A stretch of DNA of 33,288 bases from Verrucomicrobiota bacterium (GTDB lineage Bacteria; Verrucomicrobiota; Verrucomicrobiia; Limisphaerales; UBA1096): contig QOAX01000295.1 in NCBI GenBank assembly GCA_003972865.1, positions 1 through 33,288 of the forward strand, written 5' to 3'. Both the position numbers and the translations under genes were made by a program. Of this stretch, positions 17,118 through 24,664 are shown in pieces. Numbering within the stretch: the first letter of the stretch is position 1; each line of letters starts with the position of its first letter. A model generated the notes under the pieces. It did no database searches. It saw only the letters and a program-made list of their open reading frames with translations, and was not told where the DNA came from.

Positions 17118-17342
17118 ATGGAACTCAAGACGGTGTTTCGGGCGTTCAACTCGGCGGAGGCGCAGCTGGTTCGCTCGCAACTCGAGGCGGCCGAGTTCGA
17201 CGTGTTTGTCGCCGACGAGAGCAGCGCGCTGGCGGTTGAGTGTTATGTGCTCGGCGTGGGGGGCATCCGCGTGCAGGTGCCGGGGGATCGGGAGTCAGAG
17301 GCACGCGAGTTTTTGAAATCGTGCGGTCACCCGGTCGAATGA
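17118..17342 (+). CDS. Small DUF2007-type protein
   Basis: 74 aa. The pattern 'M.LK.V.RAFNSAEAQLVRSQLEAAEFDVFVADE', then a variable middle, then 'IRVQVPGDRESEAREFLKS', is that of DUF2007 (putative signal-transducing protein, a ferredoxin-like fold related to PII). Its biochemical role is unknown. It starts 2 nt after the bi-domain oxidoreductase. Its stop codon overlaps the next ATG as ATGA (17339-17342), so translation of the FAD oxidase is probably coupled to it. Confidence 0.75.
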   Translation: MELKTVFRAFNSAEAQLVRSQLEAAEFDVFVADESSALAVECYVLGVGGIRVQVPGDRESEAREFLKSCGHPVE

Positions 17343-18718
17343 CAATCGCCCGCCGTAAACAGCTTGGCCAGCTTCAGCGCCGCTTGCCCAAGGGCACGCT
17401 GCGCACGGACGAACGCACGCTCCAGCGGCACGCCGGCGACAAATGGTCCGCCACAAACCCGCCCGACGCGGTGGCCTTCCCGCGCAGCGCCAAGGCGGTC
17501 GCGGAGATTCTCAAGTTCGCCAATCGGCACCGCATCCCGGTGACCGCGCGCGGCGCGGGGCAGGGCTATGTCGGCGGCTGCGTCCCGGTGCGCGGCGGCA
17601 TTGCGCTGAGCCTGGCCCGGATGAGGCGCATCCGGGAAATCAGCGGGAGCGACTTCGTCGCCGTGGTTCAGCCGGGCGTCATCACGGCCGAGTTGCAGGA
17701 CGCCGCCGAGGCGAAGGGACTGTATTATCCACCCGACCCGGCCAGCCGCGCGGACTGCAGTATCGGCGGCAACATCGCCACCAACGCCGGCGGCCCGCGA
17801 TGCCTCAAGTACGGTGTCACGCGCGACTATGTGCTCGGGCTCGAGGTCGTGCTGCCGGACGGCTCGATCGCGAAGCTCGGCGGGCGTTGCCACAAAAACA
17901 AAACCGGCTTCGACCTGGCGCGGTTTTTCGTTGGCTCGGAGGGTCTGCTCGGGATCGTCACCGGGGCGACGCTCAAGCTGCTGCCGCTGCCGCCGTTCCG
18001 GGCCTGTGTCGGCATGGGCTTCGGCTCGATGCGCCATGCCGCCCGGGCGATTCAGGCGATTTTCAAGGCCGGTTTTCTGCCGTCGGCGGTCGAGGTTGCC
18101 GATGCCTTTACGCTGGCGGCTGCACGGGAGCGCACCGGCAGCCGGTTGTTCGACGGCTGCAAGGCTCACTTGATCGTCGAGATCGACGGACAGGAAAAAT
18201 CGGTGCGCAGCGAGCTTGGCCAGTTGCAAAAACTGCTCAAGCCGTTCTCGCCGCTGAACACACAGAAAGGATTCGGCCAGGCGGGCGTCGAAAAATTTTG
18301 GCAGTTGCGCCGCGAGTTTTCGTACTCGTTGCGGGACACCGGCCTGACCAAGCTAAACAACGACATCGCCGTGCCGCGAGGCAAGCTCGAGCCAATGTTC
18401 AAGTTTGCCGGTCAACTGCAAAAAAAACACGGCATCCGCGTGGCCTGCTTCGGGCACGCCGGCGACGGCAACATCCACGTCAACCTGATGATGGACGAAA
18501 ACGATCCGGGGCAGGTGAGGCGCAGCGCCGCGGCGCTGGATGACCTGTTTCGCCAGGTGCTGGCGTGGGGCGGGGTGATCACCGGCGAGCACGGCATCGG
18601 CGTGGCGCGGTTGCCGTGGTGGGAACAGGCAACGTCGCCGGAGGCGCGGAAACTGCACACGGCGTTCAAGCGGGCAGTCGACCCGAACGGCATTCTCAAC
18701 CCTGGCAAGTTCGTTTAG
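17339..18718 (+). CDS. FAD-linked oxidase, glycolate oxidase GlcD-like
   Basis: 459 aa. It should oxidise a 2-hydroxy acid (glycolate or lactate type) with FAD. The FAD_binding_4 domain is complete: NPPDAVAFPRSAKAVAEILKFA, PVTARGAGQGYVGG, PDPASRADCSIGGNIATNAGG and GFDLARFFVGSEGLLGIVT. The C-terminal FAD-oxidase domain carries CFGHAGDGNIHVNLM and GVITGEHGIGVARLPW, the usual substrate-side motifs. No iron-sulfur GlcF part is fused or adjacent, so the electron acceptor is unknown. The start is set by the ATGA overlap with the DUF2007 gene; a longer in-frame version from 17240 would overlap that gene fully. Confidence 0.87.
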   Translation: MTIARRKQLGQLQRRLPKGTLRTDERTLQRHAGDKWSATNPPDAVAFPRSAKAVAEILKFANRHRIPVTARGAGQGYVGGCVPVRGGIALSLARMRRIREISGSDFVAVVQPGVITAELQDAAEAKGLYYPPDPASRADCSIGGNIATNAGGPRCLKYGVTRDYVLGLEVVLPDGSIAKLGGRCHKNKTGFDLARFFVGSEGLLGIVTGATLKLLPLPPFRACVGMGFGSMRHAARAIQAIFKAGFLPSAVEVADAFTLAAARERTGSRLFDGCKAHLIVEIDGQEKSVRSELGQLQKLLKPFSPLNTQKGFGQAGVEKFWQLRREFSYSLRDTGLTKLNNDIAVPRGKLEPMFKFAGQLQKKHGIRVACFGHAGDGNIHVNLMMDENDPGQVRRSAAALDDLFRQVLAWGGVITGEHGIGVARLPWWEQATSPEARKLHTAFKRAVDPNGILNPGKFV

Positions 18719-18720
18719 CG

Positions 18721-19404
18721 ATGGAGTTCGACCGGTTCACCCACGAGCGGGAGCGCCTGGCCAAGGGCTGCGAGCGGATCGCCGGGGTGGACGAGGCCGG
18801 TCGCGGGCCGCTGGCTGGACCGGTGGTCGCGGCGGCGGCGGTATTTTCTCCCGAACACATTCGCGCCGGGCTGCCCAAGCCGCTGGACGAGGTGAACGAC
18901 TCGAAAAAGTTGAGCGCCAAAAAACGGGAGTCGCTCTTCGAGTTGCTTCGGTCGCTGGACGGGTTCGAGTTTGGCATCGCACTCGTCGAGCCGGCGGAGA
19001 TCGACCGGATCAATATTTTGCAGGCGACGCACCGGGCGATGAACGGGGCGTTGGCCGCGCTTGGCCAGGTGCCAGGGCATGTGCTGGTCGACGGTCGGCC
19101 GGTGGCGTCGCTTGGCCAGGCGCAGACGGCGTTCGTGAAGGGCGATTCGCTGAGCTACTCGATCGCTGCGGCGAGTATTATGGCCAAGGTGACGCGCGAC
19201 CGGATGATGATGGAACTCGACCGCGAATTTCCCGGCTACGGCTTCGCTGCGCACAAGGGCTACGGCACGCGTGAGCATCTCGATGCGTTGACGAGGCTGG
19301 GGCCGTGCCGCGAGCACCGGCACAGCTTCGCGCCGATCAAGCCGGGGCCGCAGCTTGGCCTGTTCCCGGGGGAGGCGATCGATGAGCCTGTGGCGCACAG
19401 TTAA
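18721..19404 (+). CDS. rnhB: Ribonuclease HII
   Basis: 227 aa. It cuts RNA in RNA-DNA hybrids and at single ribonucleotides in DNA. The signature GVDEAGRGPLAGPVVAAA gives D24 and E25. VLVDGRP gives D124. SYSIAAASIMAKVTRDRMM gives D160, completing the acidic metal-binding set. HKGYGTREH is the conserved late block. The ATG at 18721 lies 2 nt after the FAD-oxidase stop; longer in-frame starts would run into that gene. The C-terminus has a short tail (PGPQLGLFPG) that overlaps the yraN-like start by 23 nt, so the two are co-translated. Confidence 0.92.
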   Translation: MEFDRFTHERERLAKGCERIAGVDEAGRGPLAGPVVAAAAVFSPEHIRAGLPKPLDEVNDSKKLSAKKRESLFELLRSLDGFEFGIALVEPAEIDRINILQATHRAMNGALAALGQVPGHVLVDGRPVASLGQAQTAFVKGDSLSYSIAAASIMAKVTRDRMMMELDREFPGYGFAAHKGYGTREHLDALTRLGPCREHRHSFAPIKPGPQLGLFPGEAIDEPVAHS

Positions 19405-19810
19405 ACGGGCGCTTGGCCTGTGGCGCGAGCCGGAGCATCTGCGCCGGGGCCGGGTCGGCGAGGCGGCGGCCAGGCGGCATCTCAGGCGGGCCGGACTGAA
19501 GTTTCTCACCGCCAATTACCGCACCAAAAGCAGCGAGATCGACCTCCTGTTTCGCGACGGCGACTGTCTGGTGTTCGTCGAGGTGAAGACGCGGACGGAG
19601 GGCGGCTGGACCCGGCCCGCCGCCGCGGTGGATCAGCGCAAGCGCGGGCTGATTGGCCAAGCGGCGAAGGAGTACCTGCGACGGCTTGGCAACCAGGAGA
19701 CCAAGTTTCGCTTCGACATCGTCGAGGTGCTGTTGCTCGACGGCGAGGTGAGCGAGGTGCGACATCTGCCAAACGCCTTCCCGCTGACGAACCCCAAGCG
19801 CCCCCGCTGA
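19382..19810 (+). CDS. yraN: YraN family (UPF0102) endonuclease-like protein
   Basis: 142 aa. It has the family order: RRGRVGEAAARRHLRRAGLKFLTANYR, then the nuclease-fold core SSEIDLLFRDGDCLVFVEVKTR with E52, D54, E67 and K69, and a C-terminal FRFDIVEVLLLDG. The E-x-D...E-x-K set matches the restriction-endonuclease-like fold. Cellular role is poorly known. It sits directly after rnhB, a pairing common in bacteria. The start codon lies inside the end of rnhB. Confidence 0.85.
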   Translation: MSLWRTVKRALGLWREPEHLRRGRVGEAAARRHLRRAGLKFLTANYRTKSSEIDLLFRDGDCLVFVEVKTRTEGGWTRPAAAVDQRKRGLIGQAAKEYLRRLGNQETKFRFDIVEVLLLDGEVSEVRHLPNAFPLTNPKRPR

Positions 19811-19820
19811 TTAGTGGGGG
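19801..19820. terminator. Hairpin at the end of yraN
   Basis: CCCCCGCT-gatt-AGTGGGGG pairs over 8 bp (one G-U) and covers the yraN stop. No T-run follows on either strand, so it may be an RNA-stabilising or rho-type end rather than a classical terminator. It lies between convergent transcription units. Confidence 0.35.
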
Positions 19821-19877
19821 GGAAGTTTCAAGAGAGAGCCCAACCAAGCCGAAAATTTGAAACCAAAAAACTCGAAT

Positions 19878-20492
19878 TTATTGGCGAGTGATCTGCCCGG
19901 GACTCTCGAGTGACCTGGGCGCGCCAAGGATGATGGAACCCACGACGGCTTGCCGCGCGGCCCGGATGTCGGTGCCGATGTGGTGTGCAATGTTGCCGGT
20001 GTAGATGGGGGAGTCGTAAACGGGCGAACGGGTCGGGGCCGTTTTCCGGGCGGCGCTGGCCTGTTCGGCCTCGCGCAACTGACTGGTGAGCGGTGTGTCA
20101 CGGAACGCTTCCTGTGCTGTACCAGCCAGCGGAGGCAGTGTAGGTGCGCTGGTGCCGATCACCGGGGGCAGATCGACCGATTCCTCCTCGTAATCGTCGG
20201 CATATTCCCTCTCGAGTTTCTGGTCGGTCTCGCCGAGTTGTGCCCCGACCAGTTGCTCGAGTCTACCCAACCAGCTGGTAGATTCCCCGGTTGTTTTCGT
20301 CTTGGAGGGTTGCGTCGGCACGGACCGGGCCAGCTGATCGCGCTTGGCGGCCTGCTTGCGCTTGTTGATCCAGCTGACAATCGCGGCAAGCAGGCCGAAC
20401 ACAAGGTAGAACAACAACGTATTATCCACCGCTGCCAGGATCGGTTGCCCCGGCAGGCCACCGTTCAGCCATTCTGTGAAGCCGTTGGCCAA
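19878..20492 (-). CDS. Small membrane protein in the nfeD-floA operon
   Basis: 204 aa, family not recognised. One membrane helix near the N-terminus (TLLFYLVFGLLAAIVSWI, ~25-42) is followed by a basic stretch (NKRKQAAKRD). The rest is cytoplasmic: a short helix with many acids (LERLEQ-like segment to EREYADDYEEE), a Pro/Ala-rich linker and a C-terminal helix (IRAARQAVVGSIILGAPRSLE). It starts 6 nt after floA, so it belongs to the same transcript and is a candidate partner of the flotillin. It could be lineage-specific. Confidence 0.65.
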   Translation of the reverse strand: MANGFTEWLNGGLPGQPILAAVDNTLLFYLVFGLLAAIVSWINKRKQAAKRDQLARSVPTQPSKTKTTGESTSWLGRLEQLVGAQLGETDQKLEREYADDYEEESVDLPPVIGTSAPTLPPLAGTAQEAFRDTPLTSQLREAEQASAARKTAPTRSPVYDSPIYTGNIAHHIGTDIRAARQAVVGSIILGAPRSLESPGQITRQ

Positions 20493-20498
20493 GGTGGT

Positions 20499-21551
20499 TT
20501 ATATCTTCGGTTTGCCGGAGTCGGACGACTCGTCGTCGCCGGCAATCTTGCTGCGCATGTCGGTGTCGGCCGCGAGATTCTTGATGCGGTAATAGTCCAT
20601 GATGCCGAGATTGCCGCTGCGGAAGGCCTCGGCCATGGCCAATGGCACCTGCGCCTCAGCCTCGACGACCTTGGCCTGCATCTCCTCGACGCGGGCGATC
20701 ATCTCCTGTTCCACCGCGACAGCGGCGGCGCGGCGGACTTCCGCCTGGGCCTGGGCGACGAGCTTGTTGGACTCGGCCTGCTCGGCCTGCAGTTTGGCGC
20801 CGATGTTCTCGCCGACGTCCACGTCCGCGATGTCGATCGATAGAATCTCGAAGGCTGTGTTGCTGTCGAGGCCCTTGGCCAGCACGTTTTTTGAAATGCG
20901 GTCCGGGTTCTCGAGCACGTCCTTGTAGCTCGTCTCGGAGCCGATGGAGGAGACGATGCCTTCGCCGACACGTGCGATGATAGTATCCTCGGTGGCACCG
21001 CCGACGAAGCTCGCGAGATTGGTGCGCACAGTCACGCGGGCACGGGCCTTGATGACGATGCCGTCCTTGGCCACGGCGTCGATGCTGCGTTTTGAGCCGC
21101 CCGCAGGCGGAACGTCGATCACTTGCGGATTGACGGAAGTGTGGACCGCCTCTACCACATTTTTGCTGGTACCCTTGGTCGCAAGATCGATGGCGCACGC
21201 CTGGTCGAACACGAGGTCGATATTGGCCTTCCGGGCGTTAATCAACGCCGCGATCACCTGCTCGACATGGCCACCCGCCAGAAAGTGTGTGGAAAGGTCG
21301 TCGATGCTCACGGGAATGCCCGACTTCACCGCGGTGATTCGCGAGTCGACGATTCGTCGGATCGGAATCTTGCGGAGTTGCAGGGCGATGAGATCGACGA
21401 AACTCACCGGTGCGCCGGAGACCTTTGCGCGCAACCACGTCATCCCGAAGTTCAGGACGATGATCGCCAGTAAGAATAGAACCAGGGCGAGGATGCCGAA
21501 GCCGATGAGGCTACCGGTGCCCCCGAGTTGTGCCAGTATTATATTTGTCAT
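20499..21551 (-). CDS. floA: Flotillin-like protein FloA
   Basis: 350 aa. It builds functional membrane microdomains (lipid-raft-like patches). The N-terminus has one long hydrophobic hairpin segment (LIGFGILALVLFLLAIIVLNF). The SPFH-type domain follows (FVDLIALQLRKIPIRRIVDSRITAVKSGIPV, then ARARVTVRTNLASFVGGATEDTIIARVGEGIVSSIGS). The C-terminal half is an Ala/Glu-rich coiled coil (KLQAEQAESNKLVAQAQAEVRRAAAVAVEQEMIARVEEMQ read in blocks). Length and order match FloA/YqfA rather than eukaryote-type flotillin. It lies 24 nt behind the NfeD gene, the usual partner. Confidence 0.92.
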   Translation of the reverse strand: MTNIILAQLGGTGSLIGFGILALVLFLLAIIVLNFGMTWLRAKVSGAPVSFVDLIALQLRKIPIRRIVDSRITAVKSGIPVSIDDLSTHFLAGGHVEQVIAALINARKANIDLVFDQACAIDLATKGTSKNVVEAVHTSVNPQVIDVPPAGGSKRSIDAVAKDGIVIKARARVTVRTNLASFVGGATEDTIIARVGEGIVSSIGSETSYKDVLENPDRISKNVLAKGLDSNTAFEILSIDIADVDVGENIGAKLQAEQAESNKLVAQAQAEVRRAAAVAVEQEMIARVEEMQAKVVEAEAQVPLAMAEAFRSGNLGIMDYYRIKNLAADTDMRSKIAGDDESSDSGKPKI

Positions 21552-21575
21552 TGTTCTGTCTTGGTTAAGTTGAAA

Positions 21576-22025
21576 TTAGATTTCACGAACCACCACCCGT
21601 TTGCCTTCAACGGCGACCACCCGGATGGGGGTGTCCTTGTCGATCATCGTGCCCTCGGTGACCACATCCAAGCGCTCGTCGCCGATGGTGGCCTTGCCGG
21701 ACGGACGCAGGTTTGTGTAGGCCAACCCAGTTTGATTAACCAATTCTGATAAGTCAATACCCAAATCACCCACGGTGGACGTGGAGGTGAGTTTCCGCCC
21801 CATGAACGAGTTCGGGAACCAGTACACGAAGCCGACCGCGAACACAGCCAGCGATACGAGGGCGATGACGAGAAAGATGTTGCCGTGGTCGGTGTTCGCA
21901 TACGCCACGGCCACCGAGGCGATCAAGCTGAGAATAGCACAGGCACCGAGCACCATGCCCGGCAGCAGAACCTCAAAGAACATCAGCACGAAGCCGATGA
22001 CGAGAAGTGCGATTGCCAGTTGCAT
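21576..22025 (-). CDS. NfeD-like membrane protein, short type
   Basis: 149 aa from the ATG at 22025. Four hydrophobic segments fill the first ~85 residues (LAIALLVIGFVLMFFEVLLPG is the NfeD first helix), and a C-terminal OB-fold follows (LRPSGKATIGDERLDVVTEG, then TPIRVVAVEGKRVVVREI). It is the short NfeD form without a protease domain, which works with flotillins. An AAAAGGGG run lies only 1 nt from this start, which is closer than ideal; a start 12 codons upstream would give a non-hydrophobic extension atypical of the family. Confidence 0.85.
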   Translation of the reverse strand: MQLAIALLVIGFVLMFFEVLLPGMVLGACAILSLIASVAVAYANTDHGNIFLVIALVSLAVFAVGFVYWFPNSFMGRKLTSTSTVGDLGIDLSELVNQTGLAYTNLRPSGKATIGDERLDVVTEGTMIDKDTPIRVVAVEGKRVVVREI

Positions 22026-22038
22026 GCCCCTTTTATTA

Positions 22039-22060
22039 TGCCAAGCCAGCGTGTTTGGCA
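22039..22060. promoter_or_regulatory. Inverted repeat upstream of nfeD-floA
   Basis: TGCCAA-N10-TTGGCA ends 13 nt upstream of the nfeD ATG on the minus strand. The arms are perfect but short, and one arm resembles the genome-wide TTGGCCAA word, so an operator role is uncertain. Confidence 0.3.
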
Positions 22061-22105
22061 ATTACAAACGACCGCTTTCTTTGAATCGCCCGGCCAGAGG
22101 TCCGG

Positions 22106-23113
22106 TCAGTCGATGGCTTTGCAGAATGTATCCACCCCAGCCACCGCGGCGTCCTGCTCCGCCTGGCCAAGCGGCCACTCGGCGGCCCGGACGGTCTCGG
22201 CAATCTGGCCCCTACGCCGTGCGCCGACGATGGCCGAGGTGATCTCCGGCCGGCGCAGCGTCCATGCCACGGCGAGCTGCGAGACGGTGTGTCCGCTTGG
22301 CTCGGCGATCGCCCTGAGTTGGTCCACCAGTTGCAGGAACGGCTCGAGCTTGGGCGGGCGGAGTAGGGAGGCCACCGGGTGATCCTCCTGCTTGTGGCGG
22401 CGCCAGTCGTTCTCCGGCAGGCTGTCAATCCACTCGCGGGTGACCTTGCCGGTGAGCAGGCCGCTCTCCATCGGGCTGTAGCAGACGATGCCGCAGTTGT
22501 TTTCGCGACACCAATCCATCTGCCCTTCGTCCTCGATTTGGCGGTTGAGCAGGCTGTAGCGCGGTTGCAACGAGGAGACCGGGCCAAGCGCGGCAGCGCG
22601 GCCGAGCTGGCTTGCCGAGTAGTTGCTGACGCCCGGCCAGCGAATCTTCCCCTGCGCCTGCAGGTCGAGCAGTGTCTGCCATGCCTCCTCGATGTTCTCG
22701 TCCGGTTCCGGCCAGTGGAGCTGGTAAAGATCGATCGTCTCCACCTGCAGCCGGCGCAGCGAGCCCTCCACCTCCTCGAGGATGATTTCTCGCGAGGCGA
22801 AGCGGCGTGGAGTTTTGTCGTCGTTGGGCAACACGCCGCACTTGGTGGCGACAATGACCGGCTGCCCCCATTCCCTGAGCGCCTTGCCGACCACCTCCTC
22901 CGACAGCCCGAAGCCGTAGGCGTACGCGGTGTCAATCCAGTTGATGCCGGCTTCCAGTCCCTCGAGGATCGACCCGATCGAGTCCTTCTCTTCCTGCGGA
23001 CCCCAGCCCATGCCCCAGCCGCCGCCGCCGATGGCCCAGGTGCCGAAGCCGATCGGGGTCAGGTCGAGATTCGTGTTTCCAAGTCTGCGGGTTTCCATTC
23101 GGACGCGGATCAT
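22106..23113 (-). CDS. Aldo/keto reductase
   Basis: 335 aa TIM-barrel NADP oxidoreductase. The catalytic tetrad is visible: D61 and Y66 in WIDTAYAYG, K91 in VATKCG and H133 in YQLHWPE. SREIILEEVEGSLRRLQVETIDLYQ and CYSPMESGLLTGKV are typical blocks, and the late IVGARRRGQIAE matches the NADP-site region. A second in-frame ATG at 23098 (METRRLGNTNL) gives a more usual family start. Substrate unknown. It is transcribed away from the tRNA gene. Confidence 0.87.
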   Translation of the reverse strand: MIRVRMETRRLGNTNLDLTPIGFGTWAIGGGGWGMGWGPQEEKDSIGSILEGLEAGINWIDTAYAYGFGLSEEVVGKALREWGQPVIVATKCGVLPNDDKTPRRFASREIILEEVEGSLRRLQVETIDLYQLHWPEPDENIEEAWQTLLDLQAQGKIRWPGVSNYSASQLGRAAALGPVSSLQPRYSLLNRQIEDEGQMDWCRENNCGIVCYSPMESGLLTGKVTREWIDSLPENDWRRHKQEDHPVASLLRPPKLEPFLQLVDQLRAIAEPSGHTVSQLAVAWTLRRPEITSAIVGARRRGQIAETVRAAEWPLGQAEQDAAVAGVDTFCKAID

Positions 23114-23221
23114 AAGGGCAGTCGCCGCGCGAGAAAAGCCGGATGGGGTGGGGCATTAAACTTGCCATCACGGTTATGCGCGACTAGGTTGCGCCCGCTT
23201 CCGGGGCAAACCCGGACCCTT

Positions 23222-23296
23222 GGGTTGGTAGCTCAATGGTAGAGCAGCGGCCTTTTAAGCCGTTGGCTGTGGGTTCGAGTCCCACCCGACCCACCA
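23222..23296 (+). tRNA. tRNA-Lys(UUU)
   Basis: The cloverleaf is complete. The acceptor GGGTTGG pairs with CCGACCC (one G-U). The D arm is GCTC-aatggta-GAGC. The anticodon arm is GCGGC-CTTTTAA-GCCGT with anticodon TTT. The T arm is GTGGG-TTCGAGT-CCCAC. Discriminator A and CCA are encoded. It is the likely integration target of the adjacent recombinase. The 303 bases between the two flanking protein genes (23114-23417) hold this gene, a weak possible promoter before it and the element's left end behind it. Confidence 0.95.
23263..23296 (+). other. Putative attachment-site core (attL side) in the tRNA 3' half
   Basis: Tyrosine recombinases often use the T arm and 3' end of a tRNA gene. The integrase gene begins 121 nt downstream and points away. 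No second copy of this sequence was found downstream in the window, so the assignment rests on position only. Confidence 0.35.
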
Positions 23297-23365
23297 TTAA
23301 AAACCTTCGGTGTTTAAAAGTTAAACGAGGGTTCCGGCCCTTCTTAAGCCGCCAAAGCCATCTGT

Positions 23366-23385
23366 TTCATTGACAGTTCATTGAC
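23366..23385 (+). repeat. Two tandem TTCATTGAC words upstream of the integrase
   Basis: TTCATTGAC occurs at 23366-23374 and 23377-23385, an 11-bp period or one helical turn. The phase suits side-by-side protein binding, for example integrase arm-type or directionality-factor sites. The first copy also contains TTGACA, but no matching -10 box is visible. Confidence 0.4.
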
Positions 23386-23417
23386 GTTTAGAAACTCAAA
23401 AACTGGAACTGAATACG

Positions 23418-24530
23418 ATGCGCCCCTCTAAAATCCGGGTAGCAAAATACGAGCACTCAGCAACTTCGAAGTGGGTTGTTGAAGGCCTCAAGAGCAGCAA
23501 GGGCAAACGTTCTCGGAAGTTCTTCCGCTCAAGGGCTGAAGCAGATGACTTCGCGCGAGATGCCCTTGAAGAGCAGCGCCAGTATGGCCACAAAGCCCAG
23601 CACCTGCCCCACGAGTTAAGGCTCTCTGCAATCCAATGTGCCGAGAAGTTAAGCGTCTACGATAAATCGCTTGAGGAGGCAACTGAGGCACTTTTAGAGC
23701 GCCTCCGAGTATCCCAACGCTCCTGCAGCTTAAACAAGCTTGTGTCGGAGTATCTGAGGAGCAAGCAGGACAAAGGCCTCAGCAGACGCCATCTTCAAGA
23801 TCTTAAGAACAGGCTAGGGAAATTCGCCAGTTTCGCAGGCGAGAAGACGGCGTCTGAGATCAAACCCGAGCAGATCGAGCAGTGGCTCCAGCAATTCGGA
23901 GGTGAGAACCACAACAACTACCTTCAAAGACTCCACGGACTCTTCAACTACGGGATCAAGCGTGGGTATCTTGCGGAGAACCCCACAAAGGCCATTGATA
24001 AAGTGAAGGTAGCCGAGACGGAGCCAGCTATCTTCGCCCCAGAAGAAATCAAAGCGCTCCTTAACGCAATCCCTAGCAGGGCAGTTCCCTACTTCTCCAT
24101 AGGCGCTTTCGCGGGACTGCGCCCCAGAGAAATCGAGCGGCTAGACTGGGCGGAGATTCACCTGGAGGAAGGCTACATCCGAGTGCGCCCCAAAGTTGCG
24201 AAGACTGCGAGCAACCGCCTCGTAGACATCCAACCCAACCTTCGAGCATGGCTAAATCCGCTGACCCGAGAAAATGGCCCTGTGACGCCACCCAACCTCC
24301 GTAAAATCAGAGAGGCCTCCCAGCGCAAGATCGGCTTAACCCGATGGCCTCAAGACGGACTCCGCCATAGCTACGCAAGCTATCACCTCGCCCATTTCAA
24401 AAACATAAATGACCTAGCAACACAAATGGGGCACACAGACACAAAACTCATCTTCAGACACTACAGAAGCGTTGTTACAAAAGATGAAGCGTACAAATTC
24501 TGGAAGATAGAGCCAGCGGAGCTAGCGTAG
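23418..24530 (+). CDS. Tyrosine recombinase / phage-type integrase
   Basis: 370 aa. It would catalyse integration and excision of the element. The N-terminal part is an arm-binding-like region (KWVVEGLKSSKGKRSRKFF...). Residues ~105-185 form the SAM-like core-binding domain (LNKLVSEYLRSKQDKGLSRRHLQDL). The catalytic domain then shows Arg-I in AGLRPREIERLDW, the beta-hairpin Lys in RPKVAKTASNR, Arg-II in DGLRHSYASYH, the second His in MGHTDTK and the nucleophile Tyr in FRHYRSVV. The first His of H-x-x-R is replaced by Asp (D-G-L-R), a variation I believe occurs in related integrases. It starts 121 nt after the tRNA 3' end and reads away from it. Confidence 0.9.
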   Translation: MRPSKIRVAKYEHSATSKWVVEGLKSSKGKRSRKFFRSRAEADDFARDALEEQRQYGHKAQHLPHELRLSAIQCAEKLSVYDKSLEEATEALLERLRVSQRSCSLNKLVSEYLRSKQDKGLSRRHLQDLKNRLGKFASFAGEKTASEIKPEQIEQWLQQFGGENHNNYLQRLHGLFNYGIKRGYLAENPTKAIDKVKVAETEPAIFAPEEIKALLNAIPSRAVPYFSIGAFAGLRPREIERLDWAEIHLEEGYIRVRPKVAKTASNRLVDIQPNLRAWLNPLTRENGPVTPPNLRKIREASQRKIGLTRWPQDGLRHSYASYHLAHFKNINDLATQMGHTDTKLIFRHYRSVVTKDEAYKFWKIEPAELA

Positions 24531-24550
24531 GGAGGTAATTTCATAACGTA

Positions 24551-24589
24551 GGGACAAAGAGTCCTATTTTAAAGTTTTTTTATTTTTTT
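24551..24589 (+). terminator. Probable terminator of the integrase gene
   Basis: GGAC-aaaga-GTCC (with a G-U extension) is followed by an A/T-rich stretch with two runs of seven T. The stem is short and the T-runs begin about ten bases later, so strength is uncertain. It lies 20 nt after the integrase stop. Confidence 0.4.
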
Positions 24590-24592
24590 GTA

Positions 24593-24621
24593 TTGACAGG
24601 GCTCTAAGGGCTGGCAATATA
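24593..24621 (+). promoter_or_regulatory. Sigma-70-type promoter of the helicase operon
   Basis: A perfect -35 box TTGACA (24593-24598), a 17-nt spacer and AATATA (24616-24621) as -10. It lies between the integrase terminator and the helicase gene and gives the helicase set its own promoter, 43 nt before the ATG. Confidence 0.5.
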
Positions 24622-24625
24622 GGCT

Positions 24626-24640
24626 GGGGCGTAACGCCCC
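24626..24640. promoter_or_regulatory. Perfect inverted repeat at the expected transcript start
   Basis: GGGGCG-TAA-CGCCCC has 6-bp arms and begins 4 nt after the -10 box. This suits a repressor operator or a 5' hairpin in the helicase mRNA. It could also belong to a replication origin, given the helicase next to it. Confidence 0.5.
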
Positions 24641-24664
24641 AAGACACTTAAGCCCTAAATAAAA

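Noticed and set aside
23370..23400. TTGACA as the integrase promoter
   Set aside because: No acceptable -10 box at 16-18 nt; the tandem word is better kept as a possible binding site.
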